Shown here in pieces: positions 1 to 8,030 of a stretch of DNA of 64,000 nucleotides. Below the pieces are notes generated by a model, which had not been told where the DNA came from, did no database searches, and saw nothing but the letters and a program-made list of their open reading frames with translations. Origin of the DNA: G963677185 sp963677185. Its GTDB lineage: Bacteria > Bacillota > Syntrophomonadia > Syntrophomonadales > Syntrophomonadaceae. Position 1 is the first letter of the stretch, and the number at the start of each line of letters is the position of its first letter. The stretch is from contig OY781889.1 in assembly GCA_963677185.1 (NCBI GenBank), forward strand, positions 3,038,001 through 3,102,000, written 5' to 3'. The translations under genes were made by a program, and so were the position numbers.

Positions 1-313
1 CCGCAAGAATGCCGGTGATGGTTTCACCACCCATTCCCGCTATTACGACCTGATCGACTTCATGGTCGTACAGGGGACCCAGTCCGCTGCCGAAGCGAAT
101 GTCAATACGCTCGCCCAGACCGTTGCGATTTACCGTATCAAGAGCCTTGTTATAAGGTCCGGACTGATTTTCCACCCCAATAACACCGGAGCTGATACCC
201 TTATTAACCAGGTATACAGCCAGGAGCGCATGATCCAAACCTATGTCCGCAACCCGGTAACCTGGAGGCAGGGTATCCGCAATGCTTTTTAACCGCTGGG
301 GAAGATGTAACAT
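1..313 (-). CDS. trmK: tRNA (adenine(22)-N1)-methyltransferase TrmK, N-terminal part
   Basis: This gene runs off the left edge; about 104 N-terminal residues are visible. It starts with MLHLPQRLKSIADTLPPGYR, followed by the SAM-binding motif VADIGLDHALLAVYLV and later QVVIAGMGGETI, both characteristic of the TrmK/YqfN family (Rossmann methyltransferase that methylates N1 of A22 in tRNA). The ATG at 313 is preceded by AGGTGG at 8-9 bases, so the start is well supported. The similarity is recognised from memory, not from a search. The C-terminal coiled-coil half lies outside the window. Confidence 0.88.
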   Translation of the reverse strand, partial: MLHLPQRLKSIADTLPPGYRVADIGLDHALLAVYLVNKGISSGVIGVENQSGPYNKALDTVNRNGLGERIDIRFGSGLGPLYDHEVDQVVIAGMGGETITGILA

Positions 314-403
314 GTGCAACCACCTGATATTATATCGATACTTTCTTTATTACCGAACTCATTAATCTCATTTGATTTTGACATAATTTAGGCCCAATAT
401 CCA

Positions 404-434
404 TAAAAAAATAGAGCCGTTTTACAAACGGCTC
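404..434 (-). terminator. Intrinsic terminator after trpB2
   Basis: On the minus strand a GAGCCGTTT stem with a 3-base loop is followed by seven T residues (plus-strand A run 405-411). A second, GC-rich hairpin (450-480, stem GCGGAGCCC) lies just upstream on the same strand without a good T run. Together they close the trpB2 transcript and separate it from trmK. Confidence 0.8.
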
Positions 435-499
435 ATATTATTACACAAAGCGGAGCCCTGGCAAATAACCGGGGCTCCGCCGGCAAGCTTCTGCATTAA

Positions 500-1867
500 T
501 TATATCACGGGCAGGGTGGCCAGGCTTCTCTTAACGTCTTCTTCGGAGAATTCGATATCTTCCATTTCTCCCGAAAGGTACTTGTCGTAGGAACCCAGAT
601 CCAGGTTGCCATGTCCAGACAGGTTAAACACGATTGTCTTGCTGACGCCTTCTTCCTTGGCCTTGAGGGCTTCATCAATAGCAGCCCTGATGGCATGTGA
701 CGATTCAGGAGCTGGAACGATGCTTTCAGTCTGGGCAAACAGCATAGCCGCTTCGAAAGTGGCATTCTGCTTGACCGCTACAGCTTCAAGCAAGCCATCA
801 TGATAAAGCTGGCTGACCAGGGCTGAATCTCCGTGATAGCGGAGTCCGCCAGCATGAATTCCCGAAGGCATAAAATCATGTCCCAGAGTATACATTTTCA
901 TTAAAGGAGTAAGACCGGCAACATCGCCGAAATCATATGCAAAAACTCCCTTGGTTAGAGTAGGGCAGGCTGCTGGTTCGACGGCCAGCAAGCGAACCTT
1001 GTTGCCTTTTACCTTGTCGGGAATAAACGGAAAAGCGATGCCGGCAAAGTTGGAACCGCCGCCGCAGCAGCCAATCACCACGTCCGGATAATCATCAATC
1101 ATTTCCATTTGCATCTTTACTTCCTGGCCAATAACGCTCTGATGCAGGCACACATGATTCAGAACTGAACCAAGGGAGTAATTAGTGTCTTCCCTCTTGA
1201 CCGCGTCTTCAACCGCCTCGCTGATCGCCAGGCCCAATGAACCCGGGCTGTCAGGGTCTTTGGCCAGGGCGTTACGTCCCGCTTCAGTCAGTGTGCTGGG
1301 GCTGGGCACACAGGTGGCGCCGTACAATTCCATAATGGAGCGGCGATAGGGTTTCTGATAATAGCTGACCTTGACCATGTAAACCATAGCTTCCAGACCG
1401 AAAAGCTTGCAAGCCAGGGAAAGGGCGGTTCCCCACTGGCCAGCGCCGGTTTCAGTGGCTATCCGTTTGATGCCTTGCTTTTTATTGGCGAAAACCTGGG
1501 GAAGAGCGCTATTCAGCTTGTGACTGCCCACCGGGCTAACGCCTTCATATTTGTAATAAATCCGGCAGTTGCTGTCCAGTGCTTTTTCGAGCTGGCGTGC
1601 TCTGAACAAAGGCGCGGGGCGGTACTGCCGGTAAAGATCCCGGACTTCTTTCGGGATCTCAATATATCGTTCTTGAGATACTTCCTGGAGAATAAGGTCC
1701 ATAGCAAAAATAGGAGCCAGGTCGTCCGGTCCTACAGGCTGGTGAGTACCGGGATGCAGCGACGGCGCCGCCGGGTTCGGCATATCGGCTTGGACGTTGT
1801 ACCAGAATTTGGGAATTTTGTCTTCGGGCAGGATGAATTTGTAGTTCTCATCTCTACTCATCTTCAC
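500..1867 (-). CDS. trpB: Tryptophan synthase beta chain, TrpB2 type
   Basis: A 455-residue PLP enzyme of the TrpB2 subfamily, which is longer than TrpB1 (about 400 aa) and carries an N-terminal extension. It is expected to condense indole with L-serine to tryptophan. Visible landmarks are the Schiff-base lysine in GSHKLNSA (K117), the E-TGAGQWG motif, and the phosphate-binding CCGGGSNFAG loop. No trpA or other trp genes are nearby, which is usual for trpB2, whose role may be indole salvage or another beta-substitution. The GTG at 1867 lies only 4 bases from AGGAG, so the in-frame ATG two codons later (1861) is an alternative start. The function class is secure; the substrate in this host is inferred. 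Confidence 0.9.
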   Translation of the reverse strand: MKMSRDENYKFILPEDKIPKFWYNVQADMPNPAAPSLHPGTHQPVGPDDLAPIFAMDLILQEVSQERYIEIPKEVRDLYRQYRPAPLFRARQLEKALDSNCRIYYKYEGVSPVGSHKLNSALPQVFANKKQGIKRIATETGAGQWGTALSLACKLFGLEAMVYMVKVSYYQKPYRRSIMELYGATCVPSPSTLTEAGRNALAKDPDSPGSLGLAISEAVEDAVKREDTNYSLGSVLNHVCLHQSVIGQEVKMQMEMIDDYPDVVIGCCGGGSNFAGIAFPFIPDKVKGNKVRLLAVEPAACPTLTKGVFAYDFGDVAGLTPLMKMYTLGHDFMPSGIHAGGLRYHGDSALVSQLYHDGLLEAVAVKQNATFEAAMLFAQTESIVPAPESSHAIRAAIDEALKAKEEGVSKTIVFNLSGHGNLDLGSYDKYLSGEMEDIEFSEEDVKRSLATLPVI

Positions 1868-1956
1868 TAGTCTCCTCTCATAAATAAATTATTTTTACGC
1901 GAATTATATTATCATAAATACAAGCCGTAAGCAAGCACTGCCCCGGGGTTCAAGTA

Positions 1957-3165
1957 TTAAAATGCTACCTTCTTATTTCTAATAGCCCATTCGTAAATGG
2001 ACAGATCATGGGTATGAAATGGATTGGTCCGATCATACCAGGTTTCTTCATATGCTCCGGCATCGTTTCTCCTTTTATATGACAGGGCACCTTCTTCCAG
2101 GGGGGAAAAATCGCCTTGATTGCCAAGATAGGTCAAAACGCCGCTCGCAATCAGCCGCGAACCATAATCGGATGCCAGCTCTGCCTTCAAAGGAAGCAGA
2201 TCCGAATGAGTGGTACGGTAGAACTGAATGAGCTCGGCAATGTTCAGCATAGCGACCGGATCGTCCATATTTCTCAAGTTATAAGCATGCAGCTTGTTTT
2301 TGTATTGGCTGGTGAAGGTGTTGTTCCCCACTGGCGGGCCGGCAAAAGTGTAGGTAATAATGTCATCAGGACTTACTCCCTGGTCGAGCAGATAAGCAGA
2401 GTATAACTGGGCCAGGGCAGCTCCCAGGCTGTGGCCGCTTATCCAGAAAAGATAATCCCCGGGCCTGCTCTTCGCTTCATCCATAATAGTATCAAGGGAA
2501 ACCTTTTTCAGGCTGCTTATGCCGGCCACATAACTATCTCTGTCGGTCTCAGTTGTTGCGATAAAATCATCCAGGCATTTGCTGAAGCCCCTGTGAATCC
2601 TCTCCTGTCCCGAACCTGACTCCCATAACGCCATGGAATCATCAAGACTCCGGTCCAGGCTTTCATGTTTGCTGTTATTAACAGCAGAGTTGTTTTTATT
2701 TGTATCCAGCAAAGGAAGTCCCAGATCGAAACTGTTCAACCAGTTCAAATCGCTGTGAGTGCCTTCAAATGAAATGGCGATCACTGTCCGGCCTTTTCCC
2801 GCAACTTCAGCCTCTCTAGAACCAATATACGCCACCGTGTCAGTCGCCTCACAGCATATCCTGCTGGATTCAAATGACAGCTCCTTTAATGCCGGGTGTT
2901 CAGAGCCTTCAACCGCTCTGTAGTCATCATAGCTCATTCTTTCCGACCAGTACGCCGCAGTATAGTTGAAATCCGGCGTTAAAAAACCAATGGCAGCAGG
3001 TTCGTCCGAGTGCGCCACCCGGGCGATAACAATTCCTTCTTCACCCAATGCGCTCTGTTGTCCCAATATAGTGGAATACGCTTCAAGCGTCCATGAAAAT
3101 ACGGTAATAAATGTTATGAACATTGCCATGCATTTGAACATTTTTAGAGAACGTTTAACAAACAT
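1957..3165 (-). CDS. Secreted class 3 lipase-like alpha/beta hydrolase
   Basis: A 402-residue protein with an N-terminal hydrophobic signal segment (residues about 10-30, after MFVKRSLKMFK), so exported. The central GHSLGAALAQ motif puts the nucleophile at S246, as in fungal-type class 3 lipases (Lipase_3). Plausible remaining triad members are an aspartate in NMDDPVAML and a histidine in FHTHDLS near the C-terminus. The start is supported by AAAGGA 9 bases upstream. It stands alone between trpB2 and the thiamine operon on the other strand. An extracellular lipase or esterase role is inferred; the true substrate is unknown. Confidence 0.82.
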   Translation of the reverse strand: MFVKRSLKMFKCMAMFITFITVFSWTLEAYSTILGQQSALGEEGIVIARVAHSDEPAAIGFLTPDFNYTAAYWSERMSYDDYRAVEGSEHPALKELSFESSRICCEATDTVAYIGSREAEVAGKGRTVIAISFEGTHSDLNWLNSFDLGLPLLDTNKNNSAVNNSKHESLDRSLDDSMALWESGSGQERIHRGFSKCLDDFIATTETDRDSYVAGISSLKKVSLDTIMDEAKSRPGDYLFWISGHSLGAALAQLYSAYLLDQGVSPDDIITYTFAGPPVGNNTFTSQYKNKLHAYNLRNMDDPVAMLNIAELIQFYRTTHSDLLPLKAELASDYGSRLIASGVLTYLGNQGDFSPLEEGALSYKRRNDAGAYEETWYDRTNPFHTHDLSIYEWAIRNKKVAF

Positions 3166-3341
3166 ATAATTATCCTTTCAGCCGTATTTATCATAACCGC
3201 TCCGGGTCTGATGGCATATATTGCCATATCAAATTTGTAAGTACAATACAAATAATAGCATATTGCAAGTGGTTGTTGGCCAAGCCGGACCAATGACTAA
3301 AGCCAGGTCCATTTCCGGCGGGATTAGCTTGTCGGCCGAAT

Positions 3342-3371
3342 TTGACCAGCAGTTATACGGTAGCGTATAAT
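3342..3371 (+). promoter_or_regulatory. Sigma-A promoter of the thiamine operon
   Basis: TTGACC at 3342-3347 and TATAAT at 3366-3371 are separated by 18 bases. The predicted start of transcription, about 3378, falls just before the TPP riboswitch. Confidence 0.7.
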
Positions 3372-3382
3372 CTAATCAATTG

Positions 3383-3470
3383 ACCGGGGAGCTGGATAAA
3401 TCCGGCTGAGAGTGAGCTTGTGAAGCCCTGACCCGCAACCTGATCTGGATAATGCCAGCGTAGGGAAATA
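3383..3470 (+). ncRNA. TPP riboswitch (THI element)
   Basis: The aptamer core is plain: CCGGGGAGCTGG, then CTGAGAGTGAG, ACCCGCAACCTGATCTGG, and AATGCCAGCGTAGGGAA. These are the P1/P2/P3/P4-P5 landmarks of the thiamine pyrophosphate riboswitch. A terminator hairpin follows directly, so TPP binding is expected to cause premature termination upstream of the thiamine-binding protein and transporter genes. Confidence 0.95.
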
Positions 3471-3479
3471 TTCGACTCT

Positions 3480-3512
3480 CTGGCTGCCATTCCAGGCAGC
3501 TAATTTTATTTT
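3480..3512 (+). terminator. Riboswitch-controlled attenuator terminator
   Basis: The GGCTGCC/GGCAGCT stem with a short ATTCC loop (3481-3502) is followed by a T-rich run TTTTATTTT. It sits between the TPP aptamer and the first gene, the usual place for the expression platform. Confidence 0.75.
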
Positions 3513-3526
3513 GGGAAGGTGATCTA

Positions 3527-3817
3527 ATGGCCGAAGCAACCTTGAGCCTGCAGATACTGCCAGTAGTGCCGGAAGATGAACTTTATCCGGCGGTGGACCG
3601 GGTTATTGAATTCATCGCCGCCCAGGGGCTGCCCTATGTCGTCAGCCCTGGTGAGACAAGCATTGAAGGCGATCTAAAAAGACTGCTGGAAATTGTGGAA
3701 AACTGCCATCGCCTGTGCTATGAAAATGGCATAGCCCGGGTTTTTTCAAGCATAAAAATTGATTTTAAGCCCGATGGAGTCAGTATTAATGAAAAATACA
3801 GCAAATATCGCCCCTAA
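3527..3817 (+). CDS. MTH1187/YkoF-type thiamine-binding protein
   Basis: A 96-residue protein of the Thiamine_BP (DUF77, MTH1187) family, small cytosolic proteins with a ferredoxin-like fold. Recognisable stretches are ATLSLQILPVVP at the start, PYVVSPGETSIEGD in the middle and VFSSIKIDFKPDG near the end. It is the first gene after the TPP riboswitch and its 3' end overlaps the start of thiX, so it belongs to the thiamine regulon. GGAAGGTGATCT gives an adequate ribosome binding site. A thiamine or HMP chaperone role is inferred from family and context. Confidence 0.85.
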   Translation: MAEATLSLQILPVVPEDELYPAVDRVIEFIAAQGLPYVVSPGETSIEGDLKRLLEIVENCHRLCYENGIARVFSSIKIDFKPDGVSINEKYSKYRP

Positions 3818-4556
3818 GCTTTTGCCTCTGGCCGCCTTTTTTTTGTTAATAGGAGCCTGGGAGCTGATAGTAGCCTGGAACCATGTCCCTCCCTGGCTTT
3901 TGCCTGCGCCCAGCCGGGTGGCAGCTGCCATGATGCATGCCTTCCCAACCATTTTGGAGCACAGTTTCACGACCTTGCAAGAAGCGCTCCTGGGATTGGC
4001 TATCTCCATAGGACTGGCCTATTGCCTGGCGGCGTTGATGGATCTGTCCCAGCCGCTTAATCAGACACTTTACCCGCTTTTCGTGGTTTCACAGACCATT
4101 CCGCTCATTATAATGGCGGTTCTTTTTACCATCTGGTTCGGATGGGGCATAACTCCCAAAGTGCTGATAGTAATTCTCGTATGTTTCTTCCCCCTGGTTA
4201 TTAATTTGAGGCAGGGCATGGCAGATGTGGATCCTGATCTGATTGACCTGATGAGATCTATGGGGGCGTCAAAAATGCAGATATTAAGCCTGGTCAGGCT
4301 ACCGTCCTCGCTTCCCGCCTTTTTTTCAGGCTTAAGAATTGCCGCCAGTTACAGTATAATGACTGCCGTTATCGCCGAACTAATGGGTTCAGAGAAAGGC
4401 CTGGGCTGCTATATTCTCATAACGCAAAAAAGCTTCCAGATTGACCGGGTCCTGGGCGCGGTAGCCTGGATATGCCTTTTAAGCTTTCTGCTGGTCAAGC
4501 TGGTTGACTGGTCAGAAAAGCTGTTTATTCCCTGGAAGAATCTAAACATCGAATAA
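3789..4556 (+). CDS. thiX: ABC transporter permease ThiX (thiamine precursor import)
   Basis: A permease of the SsuC/TauC/ThiX family, about 255 residues with six predicted membrane helices. The EAA-like loop reads LRQGMADVDPDLIDLMRSMGAS. I chose the ATG at 3789, with GGAG 9 bases upstream, over the longer frame from 3759. It overlaps the end of the previous gene by 29 bases. Together with the downstream lipoprotein and ATPase it forms a complete ThiXYZ-type importer for formylaminopyrimidine or hydroxymethylpyrimidine; the exact ligand is inferred from riboswitch control. Confidence 0.88.
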   Translation: MKNTANIAPKLLPLAAFFLLIGAWELIVAWNHVPPWLLPAPSRVAAAMMHAFPTILEHSFTTLQEALLGLAISIGLAYCLAALMDLSQPLNQTLYPLFVVSQTIPLIIMAVLFTIWFGWGITPKVLIVILVCFFPLVINLRQGMADVDPDLIDLMRSMGASKMQILSLVRLPSSLPAFFSGLRIAASYSIMTAVIAELMGSEKGLGCYILITQKSFQIDRVLGAVAWICLLSFLLVKLVDWSEKLFIPWKNLNIE

Positions 4557-4591
4557 TCGCTATAGAACATATTTTTGAGGAGGAACAGAAG

Positions 4592-5590
4592 TTGAAAGCA
4601 AAACATATTTTAAGTGGTCTGCTAATGGCAGTATCACTGCTGGCTTTGCCGGGATGCGCCCAGGATGCGCCTGAAGAAAAACCCCTGGAACAGGTGACGG
4701 TGATCCTGGATTGGTTTCCCAATACCAATCATACAGGTCTGTATGCGGCACAGGATCTGGGATACTACCGCGAGGCCGGGCTGGATGTCAAAATGGTACA
4801 GCCAGTTGAAGGCGCAGTTCCCCAGCTAATCGCAGCTGGCAAGGGGCAGTTTGGCATTTCATACCAGGAAGAGGTCACCATGGCCCGGGCTGAAAACATG
4901 CCGATCAAAGCAATAGCGGCAGTAATACAACACAATACTTCCGGATTTGCTTCCCCCGCAGCAAAAAATATTATCAGTCCATCCGATTTTGAAAATAAAA
5001 TCTACGGCGGCTGGGGCTCTCCATCCGAGTCTGCCACCTTAAAATACCTTATGGAGAAAAACGGAGCCGATTTCAGCAAGGTAAAAATTGTCAATATGGG
5101 AAGTGCCGACTTCTTCACCAGCATGGCCAGCAATGCTGATTTCGCCTGGATATTCTACGGCTGGACCGGCATTGAAGCGGAGATTAAGAACGTCCCGTTG
5201 AACTTCATCGAACTGCGCCGGGAAGATCCGGCGCTGGATTATTATACACCGGTGATTATTGCCAGCGAGTCTTCGCTGGCCGGAAATCCGGATCTGGCCC
5301 GGCGCTTTATGGACGCCACCAGCCGCGGATATCAATATGCCATAGACCATCCTGATCAGGCTGCGGATATCCTTATTAAGGCCGCTCCAGAGCTTGACCC
5401 GGTACTGGTAAAACACAGCCAGCGCTTTTTGGCTTCTCATTACCAATCTGATTCCGCCCGCTGGGGCGAAATGAAGCTGGAACGCTGGACTGCCTATGCG
5501 GATTTTCTCTATAACAACCAGCTGCTTACCCAAAAAGTTGACTGCAGCCAGGCTTTCAGCAATGACTTTCTGCCCCGGCCGGGAAAGTAA
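4592..5590 (+). CDS. thiY: ThiY-type substrate-binding lipoprotein (NMT1/THI5 family)
   Basis: A 332-residue solute-binding protein. The signal peptide ends in LLALPGC, giving a lipidation cysteine at C22. The mature part begins with VTVILDWFPNTNHTGLY, the signature of NMT1/THI5-like pyrimidine-precursor binders. It starts at TTG 4592 behind a strong GAGGAGG. It lies 35 bases after thiX and before the ATPase gene, inside the TPP-riboswitch operon. It should capture a thiamine pyrimidine precursor outside the membrane and hand it to ThiX. Confidence 0.88.
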   Translation: MKAKHILSGLLMAVSLLALPGCAQDAPEEKPLEQVTVILDWFPNTNHTGLYAAQDLGYYREAGLDVKMVQPVEGAVPQLIAAGKGQFGISYQEEVTMARAENMPIKAIAAVIQHNTSGFASPAAKNIISPSDFENKIYGGWGSPSESATLKYLMEKNGADFSKVKIVNMGSADFFTSMASNADFAWIFYGWTGIEAEIKNVPLNFIELRREDPALDYYTPVIIASESSLAGNPDLARRFMDATSRGYQYAIDHPDQAADILIKAAPELDPVLVKHSQRFLASHYQSDSARWGEMKLERWTAYADFLYNNQLLTQKVDCSQAFSNDFLPRPGK

Positions 5591-5636
5591 ATTCTGGCAA
5601 AGGCCGCCTGCAAATATCATTCGAAAGGATCTGTAC

Positions 5637-6359
5637 ATGGATAAAATCCGGGTGGAATCCCTGGCCAAGACCATTGATGGCCTGGAAACCCTGGCTGAAA
5701 TCAATATGAGACTGCTTCCTGGAGAAATCGTGGTCATTCTTGGCCCTAGCGGCTGCGGCAAAAGCACCTTGCTGCACCTGGTAGCCGGGTTGATTCGCCC
5801 TGATCGCGGCCGCATTCTGATTGAAGATACGGACTGGACCGGCCGCAGCGGCAGGGTTGGCTACATGCAGCAAAAAAGCCTGTTGCTGCCCTTTGCCAGC
5901 GTCCTCGACAATGTCAGCCTGCCGCTGGTGCTTAAAGGCGATTCACGCTCCCTGGCCCGGTCGAAGGCCGGCAAACAGCTGGAATACTTCGGCCTGGCAG
6001 GATTTGAAAGCTACTACCCTCAACAGCTTTCCGGAGGCATGCGGCAAAGAGCTGCCTTGTTAAGAACCTACATGTTCAACAGTGACATATTGCTGCTGGA
6101 TGAACCCTTTGCAGCCCTTGACGCCATTACCCGGCGTAAAATGGCGCTCTGGCTGAAAGATGTACAACAGCATTTCGGCATGTCAATACTTTTCGTTACT
6201 CACGATATTGATGAAGCTCTTTTGCTGGGCGACAGGATGTATGTTCTGTCAGCCCGCCCCGCAAGCGTCAGGGCAGAGATTCCCCTGGAGCTTGCGGCTG
6301 CAGGCCCTGATAAAAAGGAAGAAACCCGGCAGCAGGTCATGTTTATCCTGGATGAATAG
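5637..6359 (+). CDS. thiZ: ABC transporter ATP-binding protein ThiZ
   Basis: A 240-residue nucleotide-binding subunit. Walker A is GPSGCGKST, the signature is LSGGMRQR, Walker B is DILLLDEPFAALD, and the switch histidine is in VTHDIDEAL. The ATG at 5637 with AAAGGA upstream is preferred to the longer frame opening at 5496, which would overlap thiY and lacks a ribosome binding site. It is the last gene of the thiamine operon and energises ThiX. Confidence 0.9.
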   Translation: MDKIRVESLAKTIDGLETLAEINMRLLPGEIVVILGPSGCGKSTLLHLVAGLIRPDRGRILIEDTDWTGRSGRVGYMQQKSLLLPFASVLDNVSLPLVLKGDSRSLARSKAGKQLEYFGLAGFESYYPQQLSGGMRQRAALLRTYMFNSDILLLDEPFAALDAITRRKMALWLKDVQQHFGMSILFVTHDIDEALLLGDRMYVLSARPASVRAEIPLELAAAGPDKKEETRQQVMFILDE

Positions 6360-6378
6360 GCTGGCTGGCTTAATCGGG

Positions 6379-6408
6379 TTGACATAGAAGGCGTGTTCAC
6401 CTTAAAAT
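6379..6408 (+). promoter_or_regulatory. Promoter of the stalk-domain/folE operon
   Basis: TTGACA at 6379-6384 and TAAAAT at 6403-6408 are 18 bases apart, about 100 bases upstream of the next gene. Confidence 0.5.
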
Positions 6409-6513
6409 CAACATGCACAAACCGTCATGATGAATTTAAGCTTACATAGGCCTGGAAACTGCTTCTGGCAACTGACCGGAGCAATGCAGGACCAGAAAGC
6501 GATGGTGAGCAGC

Positions 6514-7422
6514 ATGGTAAAACTGATATCTTCCAAACGGGCCGCATGCCTCGGCATTATTTGCACACTTCTGCTGTTTTCCTTGACCGGGAGCAGCCTG
6601 GCATCTGACTCAATCCGCATCTTCATTAACGGCACCGAGCTGGTCTATGATGTGCCGCTGGAATACAATAATGGACGCCTGCTGGTTCCAGTCCGTGCTC
6701 TCGGCGAAGGGCTGGGATGCGAGGTTATCTGGGATGACGCCAACCAGTCAGCAATACTTCAAAAAGGCGATATCGTCATAGCTATGACCGCCGGTTCAGT
6801 GTGGGCATCGATCAATGAAGACCTCATTGAATTGGAAGCGCCCATGCAAATCACCAACGGACACTGCCTGGCACCGGCCCGCTTCGTCGGCGAAGCCCTG
6901 GGCTATGCGGTCAGCTGGAAGGAAGACGCCCAGGAGGTGCGCTATGACGATAATCCATCCAGTCCTTTGCTCGATCCAGGAAAGGTTGAGTATGTCACCT
7001 ACTGCAATCTGAACAGTGCCAGCACTCCTTATGTAATTGACTATCCATCCAGCTTTATAAGGGACATTGAGGACCCCGGGGAAATCAGCTTCACCAGTCC
7101 CGATGGCCAGGCAAACCTTACCGTATGGGATTTGCATAGCCAGGGCTACGCCAATATAAGCGAGTGCTATGCAGCCGAAAGATCGCTGCACAAAGACAGT
7201 ATTATATATGAAATACTCAGATCCGAAGATAAATGGTACGTGTTGGCCTGGGATGATGGCAACGATGTTGTCTACAGCAAGACCTTTTTCACCGGCTCAT
7301 CGATCGTGCGATCCCATTTTAGCTATCCTCAAGCCGATGAGAAATATTACGAAACTGTTATCGACCATTGTTTGCAAAGCTTTGCCCTTGGTAATACAGG
7401 CGCTATAGAGGGAGGGTATTAA
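6514..7422 (+). CDS. Secreted stalk-domain (copper amine oxidase N-terminal-like) protein
   Basis: From the chosen start (MVKLISSKRAACLG, ATG 6514) the protein has about 302 residues and a signal peptide ending near SSLAS. The next ~100 residues are a copper amine oxidase N-domain: IRIFINGTELVYDVP, NGRLLVPVRALGEGLG, and APARFVGEALGYAVSWK. The C-terminal half is unrecognised. The longer reading frame from 6427 adds an unlikely hydrophilic stretch in front of the signal peptide. Its stop overlaps the folE start by one base, so the two are translationally coupled. Such domains are common in clostridial cell-wall proteins; no enzymatic function is implied. Confidence 0.78.
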   Translation: MVKLISSKRAACLGIICTLLLFSLTGSSLASDSIRIFINGTELVYDVPLEYNNGRLLVPVRALGEGLGCEVIWDDANQSAILQKGDIVIAMTAGSVWASINEDLIELEAPMQITNGHCLAPARFVGEALGYAVSWKEDAQEVRYDDNPSSPLLDPGKVEYVTYCNLNSASTPYVIDYPSSFIRDIEDPGEISFTSPDGQANLTVWDLHSQGYANISECYAAERSLHKDSIIYEILRSEDKWYVLAWDDGNDVVYSKTFFTGSSIVRSHFSYPQADEKYYETVIDHCLQSFALGNTGAIEGGY

Positions 7423-8006
7423 TGGACCGGCAGTTTGATCAGGACCGCATTGAAAAGGCATTCCGCGAAATAATTGAGGCTCTTGGGGAAGATCCAGAGC
7501 GGGAGGGCTTGAAAAACACGCCTAACCGGATGGCGCGCATGTACGAAGAGATCTTCTGGGGACTGAAAGTAGATCCCCGCGAATTCTTGAGCGTCTCATT
7601 CAATGAATATCACGATGAACTCATCCTGGTTAAGGACATCCCTTTCTATTCCATTTGCGAGCATCATTTTCTGCCCTTTTACGGCAAGGCTCATATTGCA
7701 TACATACCTAAAGACGGCCGCATTGTAGGCCTGAGCAAGCTGGCCCGGGTCGCCGAGGCCTTCGCTGCGCGTCCTCAGCTTCAAGAACGCCTCAGTTCCC
7801 AGATCGCCGACTGCATTTATGATACCCTGCAGCCTTATGGCGTATCGGTAATCATTGAAGCCGAGCATATGTGCATGTCAATCAGGGGAGTAAAAAAACC
7901 CGGTGCTCTCACCGTTACTTCCGCAGTGCGTGGCGTTTTCGAAAAGCGGGCTGAAACCCGGGCGGAACTTCTTTCGTTAATCATCAACGATTTTAAGACC
8001 AGGTAA
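7422..8006 (+). CDS. folE: GTP cyclohydrolase I
   Basis: A 194-residue type I enzyme converting GTP to 7,8-dihydroneopterin triphosphate, the first step of tetrahydrofolate synthesis. The zinc and catalytic region shows YSICEHHFLPFYGKAHIAY and later EAEHMCMSIRGVKKPG, with the zinc ligands C-H...C visible. The length is typical. The ATG overlaps the TAA of the preceding gene (TAATG) behind GAGGGAGG. No other folate genes are adjacent. The gene faces the histidine kinase gene on the other strand; a weak inverted repeat at 8005-8030 separates them. Confidence 0.96.
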   Translation: MDRQFDQDRIEKAFREIIEALGEDPEREGLKNTPNRMARMYEEIFWGLKVDPREFLSVSFNEYHDELILVKDIPFYSICEHHFLPFYGKAHIAYIPKDGRIVGLSKLARVAEAFAARPQLQERLSSQIADCIYDTLQPYGVSVIIEAEHMCMSIRGVKKPGALTVTSAVRGVFEKRAETRAELLSLIINDFKTR

Positions 8007-8030
8007 TGCGTGGATTAATATCAGATATAA

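Noticed and set aside
378..406. TTGACA at 378 as a plus-strand promoter
   Set aside because: No -10 element at the right distance and no plus-strand gene downstream.
5039..5815. 258-codon minus-strand frame opposite thiY/thiZ
   Set aside because: Antisense shadow of two clearly recognised genes; no ribosome binding site or known motif.
8005..8030. Inverted repeat between folE and the kinase gene as a terminator
   Set aside because: The stem has a bulge, a long loop and no T run on either strand.
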